Assembly (NCBI GenBank): GCA_034509735.1
Contig: JACGWO010000011.1
Coordinates: forward strand, 23,420,979 to 23,484,978
Direction of reading: 5' to 3'
DNA: 64,000 bases
Source: Sesamum alatum
Lineage: Eukaryota; Streptophyta; Magnoliopsida; Lamiales; Pedaliaceae
A program made the translations under genes and the position numbers. The notes beneath the pieces are model-generated. The model was not told the origin of the DNA. It saw only the letters and a list, made by a program, of their open reading frames with translations, and ran no database searches. Position 1 is the stretch's first letter. Each line of letters starts with the position of its first letter. Of this stretch, positions 11,726 to 22,304 are shown one piece after another.

Positions 11726-11748
11726 GTTCAAGGGAACACCCCTTGAAC
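11726..11748 (+). promoter_or_regulatory. Conserved LTR (R/U5) hairpin
   Basis: GTTCAAGGG pairs with CCCTTGAAC around a five-base loop. Equivalent hairpins lie at 21245-21265, 36536-36556 and 38624-38640, with a compensatory T-A to A-T change in the stem. Position downstream of the TATA box means it is in the transcript; the role (3'-end formation or packaging) is unknown. Confidence 0.55.
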
Positions 11749-11994
11749 GTGTTATTTTAATTCATGTTTATGCATGGTTTAAATTTTGCAATTTCTTTTT
11801 TTTTTTATATGGTGCTTCCGCATTCGCACTACTCCCTGCCAGCAGGATTTACATATTTCTTTATTTATGTTTTTTCGAGCATGTGATTTTCATGTCGTTT
11901 ATCATACATGAGTTCTTGGTTTCATGGAAAATGGTACAGAAATAATATAAAACAAAATAAGAAACGGCATACGCGACAGCCAACGACTGACCGC

Positions 11995-12375
11995 CAGGCC
12001 CGCACAGCGCGCGTACAGATAGCAGTAGGTGCTGCCGGCTGCATAGGCTGGATACGTGGCCAGGCGCGTGCGCGCACAGGCGGAGGCACCTGCACGTGCG
12101 CGCTTGGCTAGCGCGTGCGATTGGCAGACGCGCGACCAGACAGGCCACGCGCACGTGCATGGGCTGTGCCGCCAGGCGCGCGCACGTAGGCAACAGAGCC
12201 TGCGCGCGAACACCCTGCAGGCACGCCCGATGCACGTGCGGCATATAGGCAGGGGCGCCTGCGCACGGCATGTAGGCAGGGGCGCCTGTGCGCGACATGT
12301 AGGCAGGTAGGCAGAGCTTGCTGGTAGGGCCTGCCAGCCCGCCTGCCCTGGCAGACCACTGCCGGCAGTAGTGGC
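11995..12375. other. GC-rich island in the Copia-1 leader
   Basis: This CpG-rich, low-complexity block is built from GCGCGC, GCAGGC and GCCAGC words, with the near-repeat GGCAGGGGCGCCTG at about 12248 and 12275. It opens reading frames in several phases on both strands (Ala/Arg/Cys-rich), none with a domain. Comparable islands occupy the leaders of Copia-2 and Copia-3. Confidence 0.6.
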
Positions 12376-12694
12376 CCTTGGCCGTTCCAGTGGTTTTCTT
12401 GCTTCTTTAATTTTTGGAATATTTTCTGAAAATTATTTTATTTATTTTGCATGTTTTCTTGAAGACATTGTTTAGAAAGGTGTTTTATTTTGTTTGGTTT
12501 AAAACCTCAAAATCTCACTATTTTGAATGATGCGGAAAGGTTTTCCTAACAAGAAAAGAATTACCAATGTTACACCAAGTTTAATATATACCTTGTTCTC
12601 TTGATTCTTTTATGAATTATATGATTGGATATCATGGCTTATGTGCATGAATTATATGATTGGATATCATGAATTATGTGCGTTGATTGAGAAC

Positions 12695-13103
12695 GGATGA
12701 TCACAAGCCCCTAGACTGAATGTATGATTTAATTTTATGTTGGGCCTGTGTGCCTCTTCTATTTTCTCCTCCTCTTTTCTGGTTGCCTTGGAATAATAAG
12801 GCTTCTATCTCCCTGCAATTGTACTCCCCCGGGTTTTCGCAAGTCTTTCTTTTTAAATTTGTAATGAGAGTAGTATAACGTTGAGGTAGTACTTTGTTTT
12901 TATTTCCATGGTGGAGATGAAGGATGGCCCAAAAAGGAGAATCCAGGGAGTTCCATGGAGGCCCGGCGAAGAGGGAGGCAAGGCCCATCAGTGTGTTGAT
13001 GGGTTGCTATTATTAATTGTAATAGTGTAAGACCAACCCTAGATTGACCATAGATTCACTGCGGGCTCAGTGGGTCGCATAGGATTCGGGCTTGTGATCA
13101 TCC
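12695..13103 (+). repeat. Leader segment bracketed by a perfect 16-bp inverted repeat
   Basis: GGATGATCACAAGCCC (12695-12710) is the exact reverse complement of GGGCTTGTGATCATCC (13088-13103). The same bracket exists in Copia-2 (22794-23307) and Copia-3 (39561-39942). The inner sequence is unlike the GC island and contains the shared TGTGCCTCTT, GCCTTGGAATAATA and GTAATGAGAGTAG words. Confidence 0.65.
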
Positions 13104-13357
13104 AACAGGGGCGTGCTAGGCTTTAATTTTGCATGTGGCTCTTATGGTGAATGAATGGTTTATTTATCATATTGTTTCTATGGCATGCAAATTTTTATAA
13201 TGCTTTATGGATGAATGTATGTATGTATGAGATCTCGATCATTAAACTCTCACTTGGTTAGACCAAGTTGAATATTAGACCCTTAATAAATGGACTAGGA
13301 CTCTAAGAGTTCGTCCATGCCTTCCATTCATGGCAAAGTGAGGAAGCTAGTTTCAGT

Positions 13358-13394
13358 CGATAGCGTGGTCTCGCGAGTCGTGGCACGACTATCG
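13358..13394 (+). promoter_or_regulatory. Second conserved hairpin in the Copia leader
   Basis: CGATAGCGTGG is complementary, with one bulge, to CACGACTATCG 15 bases further on. The same structure lies at 23573-23609. The loop holds GTCTC(G/A)CGAGTCGTGG, a word partly repeated about 70-80 nt downstream. Confidence 0.5.
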
Positions 13395-13833
13395 TGCTTA
13401 AAAGAAGCTGCACGTTTTCATAAACGAACAGTACACTCTGTTGCCTGTCTCATGAGTCGTGGGGGTAGCAGTGGGTCTATGAATCGGTTGATTAGGTCGG
13501 GTCTAATGCCCGAATAACGTGATCCGCTTGGAGTCCTCGGGATCACGTAAAAGGGTGAGGCAGTTATCTTGGAATCTCGTTGAATGAGAATGGTATGGAA
13601 TACCTCCCACAGGTTGTTTTCCATGCGAATCGTAAAAGCGGGGCATGGAAGGTATCGTTGTCGATCCCGAGCCCACTAGGAAAGGAATTTCCTGAAAACA
13701 ACGTTTGAGAGTGTCGTGTTTTCGTAGAAATAGTGGGAGAATTAAATGACTGAAGTCCAAGTCTTTAATTTTTTATTAAAATCTTTTATTTAATTCTGGT
13801 GATTAAAGTTCTATTTTTAAATATAAATTTAAA

Positions 13834-16800
13834 ATGTTTAAGAACCCATTATCAACCGTACTTGAGACAAACAAGTTTAATGGAACCAATTACAACGATT
13901 GGTTGCACAATCTGAGGATAGTCCTCGATTACGAGAACCTAGGCTATGTCATGGACAAGCCGTTTCCTCGAACTTTGCCGGAAGGATCCATGCCAGAGGA
14001 ACGTGAGACGTTTGAGACTTGGCATCAGGATAACCGAAAAGTCTGTAGCATCATACTTGCCTCTATGACGAATGAGATTCAGAGGCAGTATGAGAGGGTA
14101 GACGATGTCCCTTCCATTATGGCTCGCCTGAAGGATTGCTATGCAGTCCTGGACCAACATACTAGGTATTTCGCTACGAAGGCATTTTTTGGAACTAAAA
14201 TGACCCAAGGGTCCTTTGTACATGAGCATGGGGTCAAGATGCTTACCTTGGTGGAAAAGCTCAAAGACCTCAAACAGGGCTCGAACGAGACGTACATTGA
14301 TGTGATCCTTCAGTCACTCCCACCCTCCCTCGACCAATTCATTGTTAACTACGACATGAATGCTGTTGAGAAGGGTATCCATGAGTTAATTAATATGTTC
14401 GTGCAATACGAGGCAACGACCAAAAAGTCTGCGCCATCTGTATTGTTTAGAGAGGCTTCGACTTCCAGGACGAAAGACAAGGGTGCTGGACAATGGAAAA
14501 GGAACAAGGGAAAGGGAAAGGCCGTCAAAGCCGCTACCAACACTAAGAGTGTTCCCGTTGCCAAGGTGGGGAAAGGCAAAGGGGAAAGGAAGGTTGACTC
14601 AAAGCAACAGTCGATGGCAAATGACATATGTATACATTGCCGTGAGAAAGGGCATTGGAAGAGGGATTGCCCCAAACTCCTCTCCAAGGAAGGTTTTTTT
14701 TGTGATTGAGGTTAGTATGGTTACTAACTCTGCCTCTTGGATATTAGATACCAGCTGTGGAGCTCACATTTGCAACGACTTGCAGGCGTTGAAAAGAAGT
14801 AGAAGGTTGAGTAGTGGTGGAATAGTCCTAAAGCTTGAAAATGGCAAGCTATCTCGGCAGAAGCAATAGGATCCGCCACCTTAGTAGTTAGTGATCGTAT
14901 TAGTATAGAATTAGAGCAAGTTTATTATGTACCTAGGATGATTAGAAACATCATTTCCATTCCATTGTTAGACAATAGTGGTTATGAGTTTTCAAATAAT
15001 AAAAATTTCTTTTATTTGATGAAGGGTGGATTTACTCATCTGCTTGGTACACTTAATAACGGTCTCTATATCTTACAGTAAAAAAATTTCATTATGAATA
15101 CTCAACACAAACGTAAATTAGATAATGAGGGGAACGCACGACTGTGGCATGCCAGGCTAGGTCATATCTCCCAAGAAAGGATGAAGAAATTGGTAGACTC
15201 AAAGGACCTAGAGGTTGGGTATTTGAGTAACCTACCAACTTGCGAATCCTGCCTTAGAGGGAAAATAACCAAGAATCCCTTTGTAGGGCAAAGCAGGCTT
15301 GCCATAGGTCTGTTGGACTTGGTCCATACAGACGTGTGTAGACCACTAAGGACACAAGCCCGAGGTGGGTTCTCCTACTTCATAACTTTCACCGATGATC
15401 ATTCACGATACGGTTATGTTTACCTGATGAGGTATAAGTTTGAAGCTTTTGAGAGGTTTAAAGAATTTAGACTTGTAGTCGAGAACAAAATCGGCTGCAA
15501 AATTAAAGTCCTACGGTCAGACCGAGGCGACGAATACCTTAGTACGGAATTCCTTAATTATCTCAAAGGAAACGGTATAGTCTCTGAATGGACACCTCCC
15601 GGGACACCGCAATTAAACGGTGTCTCTGAAAGGAGGAATCTAACCTTGTTAGACATGGTCCGATTCATGATGAGTTTTACCGAGTTGCCTTTGTCTTTCT
15701 GGGGCTACGCATTGGAGACCGCAGCCAAGTTGTTAAACTTAGCGCCAACCAGTGCAGTAACCCAAACACCATATGAGATATGGCACGGCAAGCCTGCATC
15801 CTACAACTACTTGAAAGTGTGGGGTAGCCCTGCATACGTCCAGAGGTTAGTGGGAGACAAGCTAGAATCAACGTCTAGTTTGTGCAGGTTCGTTGGATAC
15901 CCAAAAGAAACTTCAGGTTATTATTTCTATGACCCCTTGGAACAGAAGGTGTTCATTTCAAGGAACGTAGTATTCTTGGAACAAGGATTTCCAATAGGTG
16001 TCCAACATGATGAACTGATCCTTGAGGAGTCAAGTGAGACAAATCAGTCATCAATTCCAGAAGCTGCGGATACCTCACTTAGAGGTTTCAGGATAGATAC
16101 CCAACACGTTGAGCAACCTCGAGAAGTTCGGGATGCCAGGCATGTCGAACAACCTCGGGAGGAGCCAACCCCAGTACCTGAACCGCCAGCTCCTGTGATG
16201 TCTACGCCCACAGTCACCACTGACGTTCCCGTCCTCCGAAGGTCAGCTAGAGTGCCTCGCCTTCCATGAGGTATGGCTTTCTAAGCATGACCAGTCAATT
16301 GGACAAGGATCCCAAGACATACAGGGACGCGACGTCTGACATCGACTCGGGAAAATGGCTTGAGGCCATGAAAGTTGAAATGGACTTCATGAGCGAGAAC
16401 CAAGTCTGGACACTTGTAGACCCACCCAAAGGCGTTAAACCAGTCGAGTGTAAATGGGTCTATAAGCGTCAACTTGGCGTTGATGGAGAATTTACGACCT
16501 CTAGACTAGTGGCAAAAGGGTACACTAAACGACCTGGGGTCGACTTTGAGGATACCTATTCACCGGTAGCTATGGCTAAGTCCATTCTAATCCTGCTTGC
16601 CATAGCAACATGGTATGACTATGAAATATGGCAGATAGACGTGAAAGCGGCATTTCTCAACGGTTTCATTGAGTAAGAGATCCACATGGATCAGCCGGAA
16701 GGATTCACGGTTGCCGGAGGAGAGCAGAAAGTCTGTTGTCTCCAGAAGTCCATCTACGGCCTCAAACAAGCATCCCGGAGTTGGAACATTCGCTTCGATG

Positions 16801-17819
16801 AAGTCATATGGGGTTATGATTTCATCAAGAACGAATCCAACCCTTGTGTATACAAGAAAATTAGTGGGAGCTCCGTAGTGTTCCTAGTGCTTTATGTGGA
16901 CGACATTCTACTCATAGGTAATGATGTTAGAACGTTGAGTAATACAAAAGCATGGTTATCTACTCAAATTTCCAGGAAAGACTTGGGTGAAGCCTCCTAC
17001 ATTCTAGGCATCCAGATCGTCAGGGACAGATCTAAGAGAATGTTAGGACTGACCCAAAACTTGTATATGGAGAAAATCCTGAAAAGGTTTTACATGGATA
17101 ACTCCAAACGAGGTTTCCTTCCCATGAGGCATGGGATCAAGTTATCCAAGAAACAGTCTCCTAAGACTGATGAGGAACTTGAAAGGATGATGATCATCCC
17201 CTATGCTTCTGCCATAGGTAGCATCCAATATGTTGTCCACTGCACGAGACCTGACATCGCTTACGCCTTAAGTGTAACGAGCAGATATCAGTCCTGTGCA
17301 GGCGAGGCACATTGGAATGCGGTAAAGAACATCCTTAAGTACCTGAGGAGGACTAAGGAAATATTCTTGGTCTATGAAAATGGAGAGTTAATCCTAGAAG
17401 GCTTTAGCGATGCTAGCTTCCAGACGGATGACGACGATGCCAAGTCTCAGTTGGGTTATGTGTTCAGGATCAATGGTGGAGTGGTGGCATGGAAAAGTTC
17501 CAAGCAAGCAACCACGGCTGATTCCACCACTGAGGCCGAATATATAGCAGCTTCAGAAGCTGCCAAAGAAGTAGTTTGAATGAGAAACTACATCTAAGAG
17601 TTGGGTGTGGTGCCTAGCATTGCTGAGCCCGTGGTTATCTTCTGTGATAACAACGGAGTGATATCACAAGTAAAGGAATCGAGATCCCATCACCAATCAA
17701 AGCACATTCTTAGACGCTACCACCTTTTCAGGGAAATGATAGGAAGAGGTGACGTCCGAATGGACCGAGTCAGCTCAGCAGACAACACAGCAGATCTGCT
17801 GACAAAGCCTATGTCATAA
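13834..17819 (+). pseudogene. Copia-1 gag-pol, broken by several frameshifts and stops
   Basis: Gag opens at ATG 13834 and carries a CCHC zinc knuckle (CIHCREKGHWKRDC, 14629-14670). Just past it a T-run near 14700 shifts frame into the aspartic protease, whose active site reads DTS rather than DTG. After a stop near 15079 come the GAG-pre-integrase (WHARLGHIS) and the integrase core (HTD, then RSDRGDEY, then NGVSERRN). A shift at about 16265 leads to reverse transcriptase, which has a stop at 16674 before MDQPEGF and the catalytic YVDD at 16893-16904. RNase H follows (FSDASFQTDDDD, TEAEYIAASEAAKE) with stops at 17577 and 17596, then CDNNGVISQ and SKHI. The protease-integrase-RT-RNaseH order is Ty1-copia. 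The element cannot make its own proteins. Confidence 0.9.
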
Positions 17820-17882
17820 ACTGCTCATACACAACATCTTGAGAAGATGGGGATTAGACATATGGGCGATTTGCTTTAGGTT

Positions 17883-17893
17883 AAGTGTGAGAT
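17883..17893 (+). other. Polypurine tract of Copia-1
   Basis: AAGTGTGAGAT lies directly before the TGTTAG of the 3' LTR, one substitution from the common Copia tract AAGTGGGAGAT. Confidence 0.6.
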
Positions 17894-18225
17894 TGTTAGA
17901 ATAAGTGACCATGAAGCCAATCTTATTAGGCTAATGTAACCTATGTCTGAACAATTTTAGAGTTTTAATAAATTGTAATGGATAAGAAAGTGATATTCAT
18001 TTGGCTTATACTTTATCTATGTTCACTTTACTGCTTTATTATAACTGTTCACTGCACAAACAAAGCCCACAGACTGAAAACATATTCCGGGAAACTGGAA
18101 CTATGCATTGAATGGTAGGTTCATGAAATTAGTTTCGCCGGATCGGTCTGAAATTCTCCAAGTTAAGGAATCTCGAGACAGGGCATCGAGAATCCATTTG
18201 AGACTTGCAGTAAACATCTGTTGTC
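17894..18225 (+). repeat. 3' LTR of Copia-1, only its first ~330 bp
   Basis: It starts TGTTAGAATAAGTGACC and matches LTR-D from about 18055 on. It ends where a minus-strand LTR begins. Confidence 0.7.
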
Positions 18226-18748
18226 GTGTTTCGTGTAGGCCTCAAGACGTTAAACACAGAGGAAATTAGAGTTTAAATTACAATACGATATTGTAATTAG
18301 CGATCAAAACGCCCGTCTCGTTGCTACTAGGATGCGGATCTCATGCATAAAGGAGTCAATTGAATGGTTTAGGATACTAACCTTGGTGTCCGTCAGTTGA
18401 TGTAGATGACGTAAACGTTCTCAAGAACGATCCCCATCTAAGCAATTGGTAGAAAACGGCTACTAGTCCTTTGGTACGGTAAAATCGTTCCGATCATTGT
18501 TCACGGTAGGAACACATATGTCTTCCCTCTAAAGATAGTCCACACCACCTATATTGGAATCTCCAATAACCCTATGCTAGTAGGCATTAGAGGATTTCGG
18601 TAGATCAACGATTGATCAACGAAAAAGACAAGAAACTCATTTCTCGTCCAGACTTGAACAAGTGCAAGAGAGCAAAGGGAGCAAAGGAACAAAGGTAGCA
18701 AAAAATTGCCAAGGATTCTAAAGAATACTTTTGAATGGCAAAGGTCTC

Positions 18749-18759
18749 CTATTTATAGA
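18749..18759 (-). promoter_or_regulatory. TATA box of LTR-E
   Basis: The minus strand reads TCTATAAATAG, in the position expected for the LTR promoter. Confidence 0.5.
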
Positions 18760-18769
18760 CATTCCATTA

Positions 18770-19350
18770 AAGAAGGCAAGTTCAACTTGTCTTCTTCTTC
18801 TTGACAAGAGGAAGACAAGTTTGATTCTTCTTCTTACAAAAGGACAAACTTATTTTGTCATATTAAGAAGAGAAGTTCAACTTTGCTTCTTCATCTTGCA
18901 AAGAGGAAGACAAGTTTGATTTTTCTTCTTATAATATGACAAACTTGTTTTGTCATATTAAGAAGAGAAGTTCAACTTTGCTTTTTCTTTCTTATAAAAT
19001 GACAAACTTGTTTTGTCATATTAAGAAGAGAAGTACGACTTTGCTTCTTCATCTTATGAAGAAAAGTTCGACTTTGCTTCTTCGTCTTCAAGAAGACAAA
19101 TTCAACTTTGCTTCTTCGTCTTTCAAGAAGACAAATCCAACTTTGCTTCTGGGCATCTTTCAAGAAGTCAAATCCGACTTTGCTTCTTCATTTTTAAGAA
19201 GACAAATCCAACTTTGCTTCTTCATTTTTAAGAAGACAAATCCAACTTTGCTTCTTCGTGTTTCAAAAGGACAAACCGAACTTTGCTTCTTCAAGAAGAC
19301 AAGTTCAACTTTGCTTTTTCATAAGAAGACATATTGAACTTTACTTCTTT
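18770..19350. repeat. Tandem repeats in the U3 region of LTR-E
   Basis: About 17 imperfect units of roughly 28-40 bp share the word CAACTTTGCTTCTTC and a flanking AAGAAGACAAAT, so each unit also contains AAGAAG/CTTCTT inverted words. They sit directly upstream of the LTR TATA box on the minus strand. LTR-F has only a short version at 25315-25432. Confidence 0.75.
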
Positions 19351-20452
19351 ATCTTCTCCATAATTAATCCAATTAATTATTTACAAGAATTCCATCATGG
19401 ATTTGTGTGTGACCCTTTAGGTTTACTATTCAGCTAGACTTGGGCTTGTATCACATTTACAATTTAATTAGCAAGTTATTTGCATTAGATTAATTATATC
19501 ATATCATAATTAATCACCCTCAATTAACTCCTTAATTGGAGGGTACACGTTACCATGGGTGGTCACCTAGCATTAGTCCATGGCACTATAGAATAGGTGA
19601 ATCTATGTAAACCTGTAAGTTACGAGTTCCATGCAAATACAGTCCTTCCATCAAGCTAATCTCCCAATCGAAATCTAAGGCACGGAATTTCAATCAGTTC
19701 TCATCTTGGATTTCGATATCTATGTATGAACTCTACACTTTGTGCTACTCATTTATCAATATAGGAAACTCCTTTCCTATTTGATCAACTATCGTGGCCA
19801 CAGATTTTTGAGAACACATTGTAGAGAACATAAGAGATTCTTTATCATCTCATGATGAGCGATGGATCCTATCTTGGAACTCACCGACCTGCATGCATGC
19901 TCTGACTATGTCTAAAACATGGCTTTTTAACAACTATAGAAGAAACCATAGTTGCATCAGACATGATCAAGTCATAGCCATCCTATGCACAAGGTTATTG
20001 TGGAACCTCAAGTCAAAGGACCACTTAATGCACTATCGTAACAAAGGAGAATAAAGTCATACCGATTATGCCCCACAAGGCTTCCATATGACATCTCCTA
20101 CCGGCCGGTTTAGTGAACTTGATGACTCCTTATCAAGTTCCACTAAAGTGTGCAGACGTCATATGTCATTTGTCTATGAAACGCAACAATCATCATATGA
20201 ACACATCACTTAATGCAAGTCTCTAAAGAATCATGGTCGATGCCCCGTCTCGACCGATTCATCGACTTGGAACATTTTAGATCAAACCATAGATGTTGGT
20301 TTTAGGATCGCCATCATATGCGCTACCCAACCCCGTAGCACTATGATCTAAGGGCTTCAACCAAATGCATACAAATATTGTATTAAACATAAGATGAAGA
20401 TGACCAAAGAACAATTCTTAATATTAATATTTTATTGAAAAAGATCATTTAG

Positions 20453-21387
20453 AAATTAGATTAAAAGGGTGAATTAATTAATGGGCATGGTATATTAAAA
20501 GAGGATTTAATATAAAGTCCATGGGACTATTTAATTTAGAATTAAATAAAGTCTATTTCATTAATTAATTAATGGGCTTGGTATATTAAATAGGATTTAA
20601 TATAAAGTCCATTGGACTATTTAATTTAGAATTAAATAGGCCCATTCCATAAAGCCCATAAAAATGGATGGACAAGATTTGATCAAGGGATTGATGAGAT
20701 GAAGGGCCATGATTAATTTGACTTAATCAAAGCCTAGTTTGACTAGGATATGACTAGGTCAAAATCCTAGTCAAAGTGTGTCTCTTTAGAAGAGGTTGAG
20801 TAGGAATAGGAAATTCTATTTTCTATAAATACTCAAAAACACACATACACACCTACTAATCTCTACAATTCTCATCTCATCATGCTCTCTCAATTTCTTC
20901 CATCTCCCTCATACACTCTCCAAGATTTTACTTTGTTCTTCTTGATTTATTCAAGTTAGAACATAAGAGACGTCGATTGCGTTACTTGATAGCGTGTATC
21001 GATTTCTCTTCTCCCCAAATAATTTCTTGCTAGCACAAGCGTTGTTTGCTTTCCAGTGTAGCGAGTGAGATGATTTAGAGGGTCTCTTTCTTGAGATCCT
21101 GGTGCAAAATGGAGAACAATGCATGTAGCTGAACGAAGACAAAACTACAGCTGGGTAGGTTCTTTAATTATGTTTTTTGGTTCGAATTCTATGGCCTCCA
21201 TGTTGTATTTTGTTGAACATGAGATACACTAAACGCCCGGGAGAATCAAGGGCACACCCCTTGATCCGATTATGTATGTTATGCATGGTTTAAATTCCAT
21301 TTAATTATGCTTTGCAATTATATTATGCAATCTTTCGCGCTTCCGCTATTTGCGTTCATCTCCCGGGCCGATCCACATAACATTTCA
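20453..21387 (+). repeat. LTR of Copia-2 (LTR-G), 5'-truncated
   Basis: It corresponds to the second half of LTR-B (35850-36570), sharing TAAATAGGATTTAATATA and ACTAGGTCAAA. TATA-type CTATAAATACTC lies near 20822, and the LTR ends in CA at 21387, two bases before the primer site. An internal direct duplication of the TTAATGGGC(A/T)TGGTATATTAAA unit occurs at about 20480-20640. Confidence 0.7.
21245..21265 (+). promoter_or_regulatory. LTR hairpin, Copia-2 copy
   Basis: ATCAAGGG pairs with CCCTTGAT. The outer pair differs from the Copia-1 copy (TTCAAGGG/CCCTTGAA) and pairing is kept. Confidence 0.55.
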
Positions 21388-21388
21388 G

Positions 21389-21400
21389 TGGTATCAGAGC
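21389..21400 (+). other. Primer-binding site (initiator tRNA-Met) of Copia-2
   Basis: TGGTATCAGAGC, complementary to the 3' end of plant initiator tRNA-Met, two bases after the LTR end. Confidence 0.85.
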
Positions 21401-21639
21401 CCTGCCCGGTGTATACGCCTAGAATTCTATGTGCTATGTGTGTTTAAGCATGATCAACGTGTTTTAATTTACGTTTGAAGCATGTATAGCGTAGATCTTG
21501 ATTGGCGTTTAATTTTGCATGGGATTTTGGATCTTGGTTCTCTTGAATATGTATATACATGTTCATGGGTTGAATTCATCTTGTGGTTCATAAAAAGGCA
21601 TGAAAAGTCGAAAAAGGAGTGAAAAACGGCGAACCGGCA

Positions 21640-21890
21640 ACAGCAGCACGCTGGCCGCGCGTGCAGGCAGAGGCCTGCGCGCGCCCGGCCAGCGCATCCA
21701 GCGTGCGCGGACAACGCGCGCGCTGTGCCAGCCGAGCACGCAGGCATGGGTGCCTATGCTCGCGCAAGCACTAGGCGCAAGCGAGCGCTGGGCGCGCGCA
21801 CGGCAGGCGCGGCCGTCTACGCTGGACGCGCGCGCTGTGCGCGCAGGCAGAGGCGCCTGCGGGCGCGCCTAGCCGGCCGGCTGTGCCGTT
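21640..21890. other. First GC-rich island of the Copia-2 leader
   Basis: CpG-rich words (GCGCGC, GGCAGAGGC, GCCGGCC) fall between AT-rich flanks. Frames run through it in several phases with Ala/Arg-rich translations and no domain. Confidence 0.6.
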
Positions 21891-22304
21891 TTCCATTTTT
21901 TCTCCCGTTTTTAGCTCTTTTTCAAAACTATTTTTACTGAATTATTTTTAAGATATTATCTGCATTTTTCTGAACCCGTTAATTTAGAATATTTATTTTT
22001 GAGATTTGGAATTTTCTAAAATAAATGTTGCTTTATTGATGAGGAAAAGGTTTCCTAACAAAATTTAATTCTTGCAATTGTTGCACCAATGATCAAGATT
22101 TAAATGTGAAATTGCGCATTAATTTCAACGTTTTATGATGTTGGACATCATGGTTATTTTATGTCTTGAGCATGAATAAATCTTGAAATGTATTAATATT
22201 GTACTAATGTTGGATTTTGGGATTCTTGAATATATGGGCATATTCTTGAATTGTTGGTTTTTGTGTTTCAGAAAATTAATTGCAAGAAAACATTTAAACA
22301 TGAA

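Larger units (their letters stand above)
10010..11840 (+). repeat. 5' LTR of Copia-1 (LTR-D), 5'-truncated
   Basis: It begins at sequence equivalent to about position 165 of the 3' LTR at 17894. A TATA-like CTATATATAC lies near 11261. The downstream R/U5 part shares GGGGAACAACGCAAGTAGCG with LTR-C. The 3' border is approximate because the usual LTR end and primer site are eroded. Confidence 0.6.
10010..18225 (+). mobile_element. Copia-1: nearly full-length, broken Ty1-copia retrotransposon
   Basis: The order is 5' LTR (missing its first ~165 bp), long leader, gag-PR-IN-RT-RNaseH, polypurine tract, and the start of the 3' LTR. Both LTRs share CAAACAA(A/G)GCCCACA and the segment around TCTCGAGACAGGGCATCGAG. 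No TGGTATCAGAGC primer-binding site is found where the relatives have it, and the 3' LTR is cut after about 330 bp. Copia-1 is therefore not autonomous. Confidence 0.8.
18226..20452 (-). repeat. Minus-strand Copia LTR (LTR-E)
   Basis: Read on the minus strand it matches LTR-F (27058 to 25315) over much of its length, for example GGGTCACACACAAATCCATGATGG and the text around CCATGGGTGGTCACCTAGC. A minus-strand TATA box is at 18749-18759. The left part (18226-18740) is the R/U5 side; the right end, near 20452, is lost at the junction with the plus LTR of Copia-2. Confidence 0.65.

Noticed and set aside
11861..12359. Overlapping frames of 67-145 codons on both strands
   Set aside because: They lie in the GC-rich leader island, where stop codons are scarce by composition; translations are Ala/Arg/Cys-rich repeats without a domain. 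The same holds for the frames at 21469-21940, 22125-22506 and 38976-39295.
18936..19337. 133-codon frame rich in Ser, Leu, Lys
   Set aside because: It is a by-product of the CAACTTTGCTTCTTC tandem repeats; the unit translates repetitively and no domain is present.
18770..19350. CRISPR-like array
   Set aside because: Units are contiguous and variable in length, without constant repeats and unique spacers, and the DNA is a plant LTR.
21389..21400. tRNA gene fragment
   Set aside because: TGGTATCAGAGC is the Copia primer-binding site next to an LTR end; no cloverleaf follows.
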